The position numbers and the translations under genes are program-made. Positions 4,698-5,731 of a DNA stretch of 5,731 nucleotides are shown piece after piece; position 1 is the first letter of the stretch; each line of letters opens with the position of its first letter. Below the pieces are notes generated by a model. The model saw only the letters and a list, made by a program, of their open reading frames with translations, ran no database searches and had not been told where the DNA came from. This stretch comes from Acidimicrobiales bacterium (GTDB lineage Bacteria; Actinomycetota; Acidimicrobiia; Acidimicrobiales; Poriferisodaliceae), in assembly GCA_020631315.1 (NCBI GenBank), contig JAHDHM010000240.1:1-5731 (forward strand), given 5' to 3'.

Positions 4698-5663
4698 ATG
4701 CGTTCCACACTGCCCGTGCGTTCCGCGCTGCGCCTGCTGGCGCTCGTGCTCACGCTCGGCCTGATCGCTGCCGCCTGCGGCGACGACGCCGACGACGCCG
4801 CACCTGCGACGACAGCCGCCCCCACCACTGCCGCCCCCACCACTGCCGACCCCACCGCCGGGGCCGAGCCCGAGGTCGTGTACCCGAGCCGGATCGTCTC
4901 GCTGTCGCCGAGCTCGACCGAGATCCTGTTCGCCATCGGCGCCGGCGACCAGGTCATCGCCGTCGATGCGTTCTCCTACCACCCCGAAGAGGCCCCGGTC
5001 ACCGACCTGAGCGGCTTCACCCCGAACGTCGAGGCGATCCTCGGTTTCGAGCCCGACCTCGTCGTCTGGCAGGGCGGGCCCGAGGACGTCGCCGGCGCAC
5101 TCGACGCTGCCGGTGTCACCGTCATCAGCCACTTTGCACCGCTCGACTTCGAGGGCATCTACGCCCAGATCGCCGAGCTCGGTGAGGTCACCGGCCAGAT
5201 CGACGGTGCGGCCGAACTCGTCGCCTCGATGCGATCGGATCTCGAGGAGATCGCCGCCTCGGTCGTCGCCCGCGACGAGCCCGTGACGTACTTCCACGAG
5301 GTCGGCACCGAGTACTACTCGGCCACGTCGTCCACGTTCATCGGCAACATCTACGGCCTGGCGAACATGGAGAACATCGCCGACCCGGCCGACGAAGACG
5401 GCTCGCAGTTCGGCTTCCCGCTGCTCAACGAGGAGTTCATCCTCGACGCCGACCCGGACTTCATCTTCCTGGCCGACACGATCGGTTACGGCCAGAGCGC
5501 CGAGACCGTCGCCGCGCGTCCGGGCTGGGAGAACCTCCAGGCCGTGCAGAACGGCCGGGTGGTCGAGCTGAACGACGACATCGTGTCCCGCTGGGGTCCC
5601 CGGGTCGTCGACTTCGCCCGCCAGGTGGTCGATGCGGTCAACGCCTACGAGCCGGTCGGCTGA
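4698..5663 (+). CDS. btuF: BtuF-like cobalamin ABC transporter substrate-binding lipoprotein
   Basis: A 321-residue exported lipoprotein. The signal peptide (MRSTLPVRSALRLL, then a hydrophobic stretch to about 23) ends in lipobox AAAC, with C27 as the lipidated residue. It is followed by an acidic and Ala/Pro/Thr linker (28-57) that would hold the domain off the membrane. The mature part is a class III periplasmic-binding fold (Peripla_BP_2). Lobe 1 starts at RIVSLSPSSTEILFAIGAGDQVIAVD (quoted over 65-90) and includes FEPDLVVWQGG (117-127). Lobe 2 includes DADPDFIFLAD (250-260) and the closing RPGWENLQAVQNGRVVELND (274-293) with SRWGPR (297-302). Class III proteins bind B12, haem or Fe-siderophores; the cobalamin riboswitch upstream selects B12 or a corrinoid as the ligand. 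It would deliver to a BtuC2D2 importer, expected beyond the right edge. Start chosen by the GGAG 7 nt upstream and the signal peptide. Confidence 0.92.
   Translation: MRSTLPVRSALRLLALVLTLGLIAAACGDDADDAAPATTAAPTTAAPTTADPTAGAEPEVVYPSRIVSLSPSSTEILFAIGAGDQVIAVDAFSYHPEEAPVTDLSGFTPNVEAILGFEPDLVVWQGGPEDVAGALDAAGVTVISHFAPLDFEGIYAQIAELGEVTGQIDGAAELVASMRSDLEEIAASVVARDEPVTYFHEVGTEYYSATSSTFIGNIYGLANMENIADPADEDGSQFGFPLLNEEFILDADPDFIFLADTIGYGQSAETVAARPGWENLQAVQNGRVVELNDDIVSRWGPRVVDFARQVVDAVNAYEPVG
4818..4847 (+). repeat. Two perfect 15-bp tandem repeats encoding the lipoprotein linker
   Basis: GCCCCCACCACTGCC occurs twice in tandem (4818-4832 and 4833-4847) and is followed by a degraded partial copy (4848-4859). 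Each unit encodes APTTA. The repeat is in frame, so copy-number change would lengthen or shorten the linker by five residues without disrupting the binding domain. Confidence 0.85.
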
Positions 5664-5690
5664 CCGCGCGGCCCTGACCGACCTGCGCCC

Positions 5691-5731
5691 GTGACGCTCG
5701 CTGCCACGGCCGTGCCCGCGAGGGTGAGTCC
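5691..5731 (+). CDS. Possible start of the next operon gene (BtuC-type permease?), partial
   Basis: A GTG at 5691 opens a frame to the right edge (MTLAATAVPARVS), 27 nt after the BtuF-like stop; in-frame GTGs also occur at 5712 and 5724. A FecCD-family permease is the expected next gene of such operons, but 13 codons show no diagnostic sequence and no Shine-Dalgarno is present. The assignment is by context only. Confidence 0.3.
   Translation, partial: MTLAATAVPARVS

Noticed and set aside
4350..5297. Minus-strand frame of 315 codons with a Gly/Ser-rich run, across the riboswitch and btuF
   Set aside because: It is antisense to the riboswitch and the lipoprotein gene; the Gly-rich run is just the complement of the Ala/Pro/Thr linker repeats.

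Overview
The window is GC-rich, with strongly G/C-biased third codon positions, Ala/Asp/Val-rich proteins, a lipoprotein with an acidic and Ala/Pro/Thr linker after its lipobox, and genes that often start without any Shine-Dalgarno sequence. This points to a high-GC actinobacterium. The lipoprotein style suggests Acidimicrobiia (Ilumatobacter-like), but that is an inference. There is no tRNA, rRNA, CRISPR array, transposase or other sign of a mobile element.

Layout: (1) On the minus strand, positions 1-606 hold the N-terminal 202 codons of a 2-oxoglutarate/Fe(II) (isopenicillin-N-synthase-like) oxygenase that runs off the left edge. Its start overlaps the stop of a stand-alone LigD-type primase-polymerase (606-1649) in a TGATG junction. 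(2) Upstream on the same strand, 1685-2722 encodes a prokaryotic ionotropic-glutamate-receptor-like protein: a solute-binding lobe split by TM1, pore loop and TM2. It has a non-canonical selectivity filter and no visible signal peptide. (3) Next comes alanine dehydrogenase (2789-3907, minus), followed immediately by a terminator-like hairpin. (4) Divergent from ald is an Lrp/AsnC regulator (4018-4491, plus), the arrangement known for ald and AldR. Their 110-bp shared intergenic region carries a near-identical pair of direct repeats and a small dyad. (5) Directly after the regulator lies a cobalamin riboswitch (about 4480-4613) with an apparent Shine-Dalgarno sequestering hairpin. It leads into a BtuF-like lipoprotein (4698-5663), and the first codons of a probable next gene, possibly the BtuC permease, reach the right edge.

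How the genes fit together: ald plus its divergent regulator is a self-contained alanine/NADH module. The riboswitch plus btuF (and probably btuC/D beyond the edge) is a B12-uptake operon that would be shut off when cobalamin is plentiful. The polymerase and oxygenase are translationally coupled. The receptor-channel appears to be its own transcription unit. Four of the genes (polymerase, receptor, ald, regulator) have a -10-like hexamer 6-8 nt before the start codon and no Shine-Dalgarno sequence, which fits leaderless transcription. The oxygenase and btuF, which are internal or have a leader, do have Shine-Dalgarno sequences.

The most unusual items are the receptor-channel with its TGGEA filter and missing signal peptide, and the imperfect duplication of the 3' end of the riboswitch core directly over the btuF ribosome-binding site.
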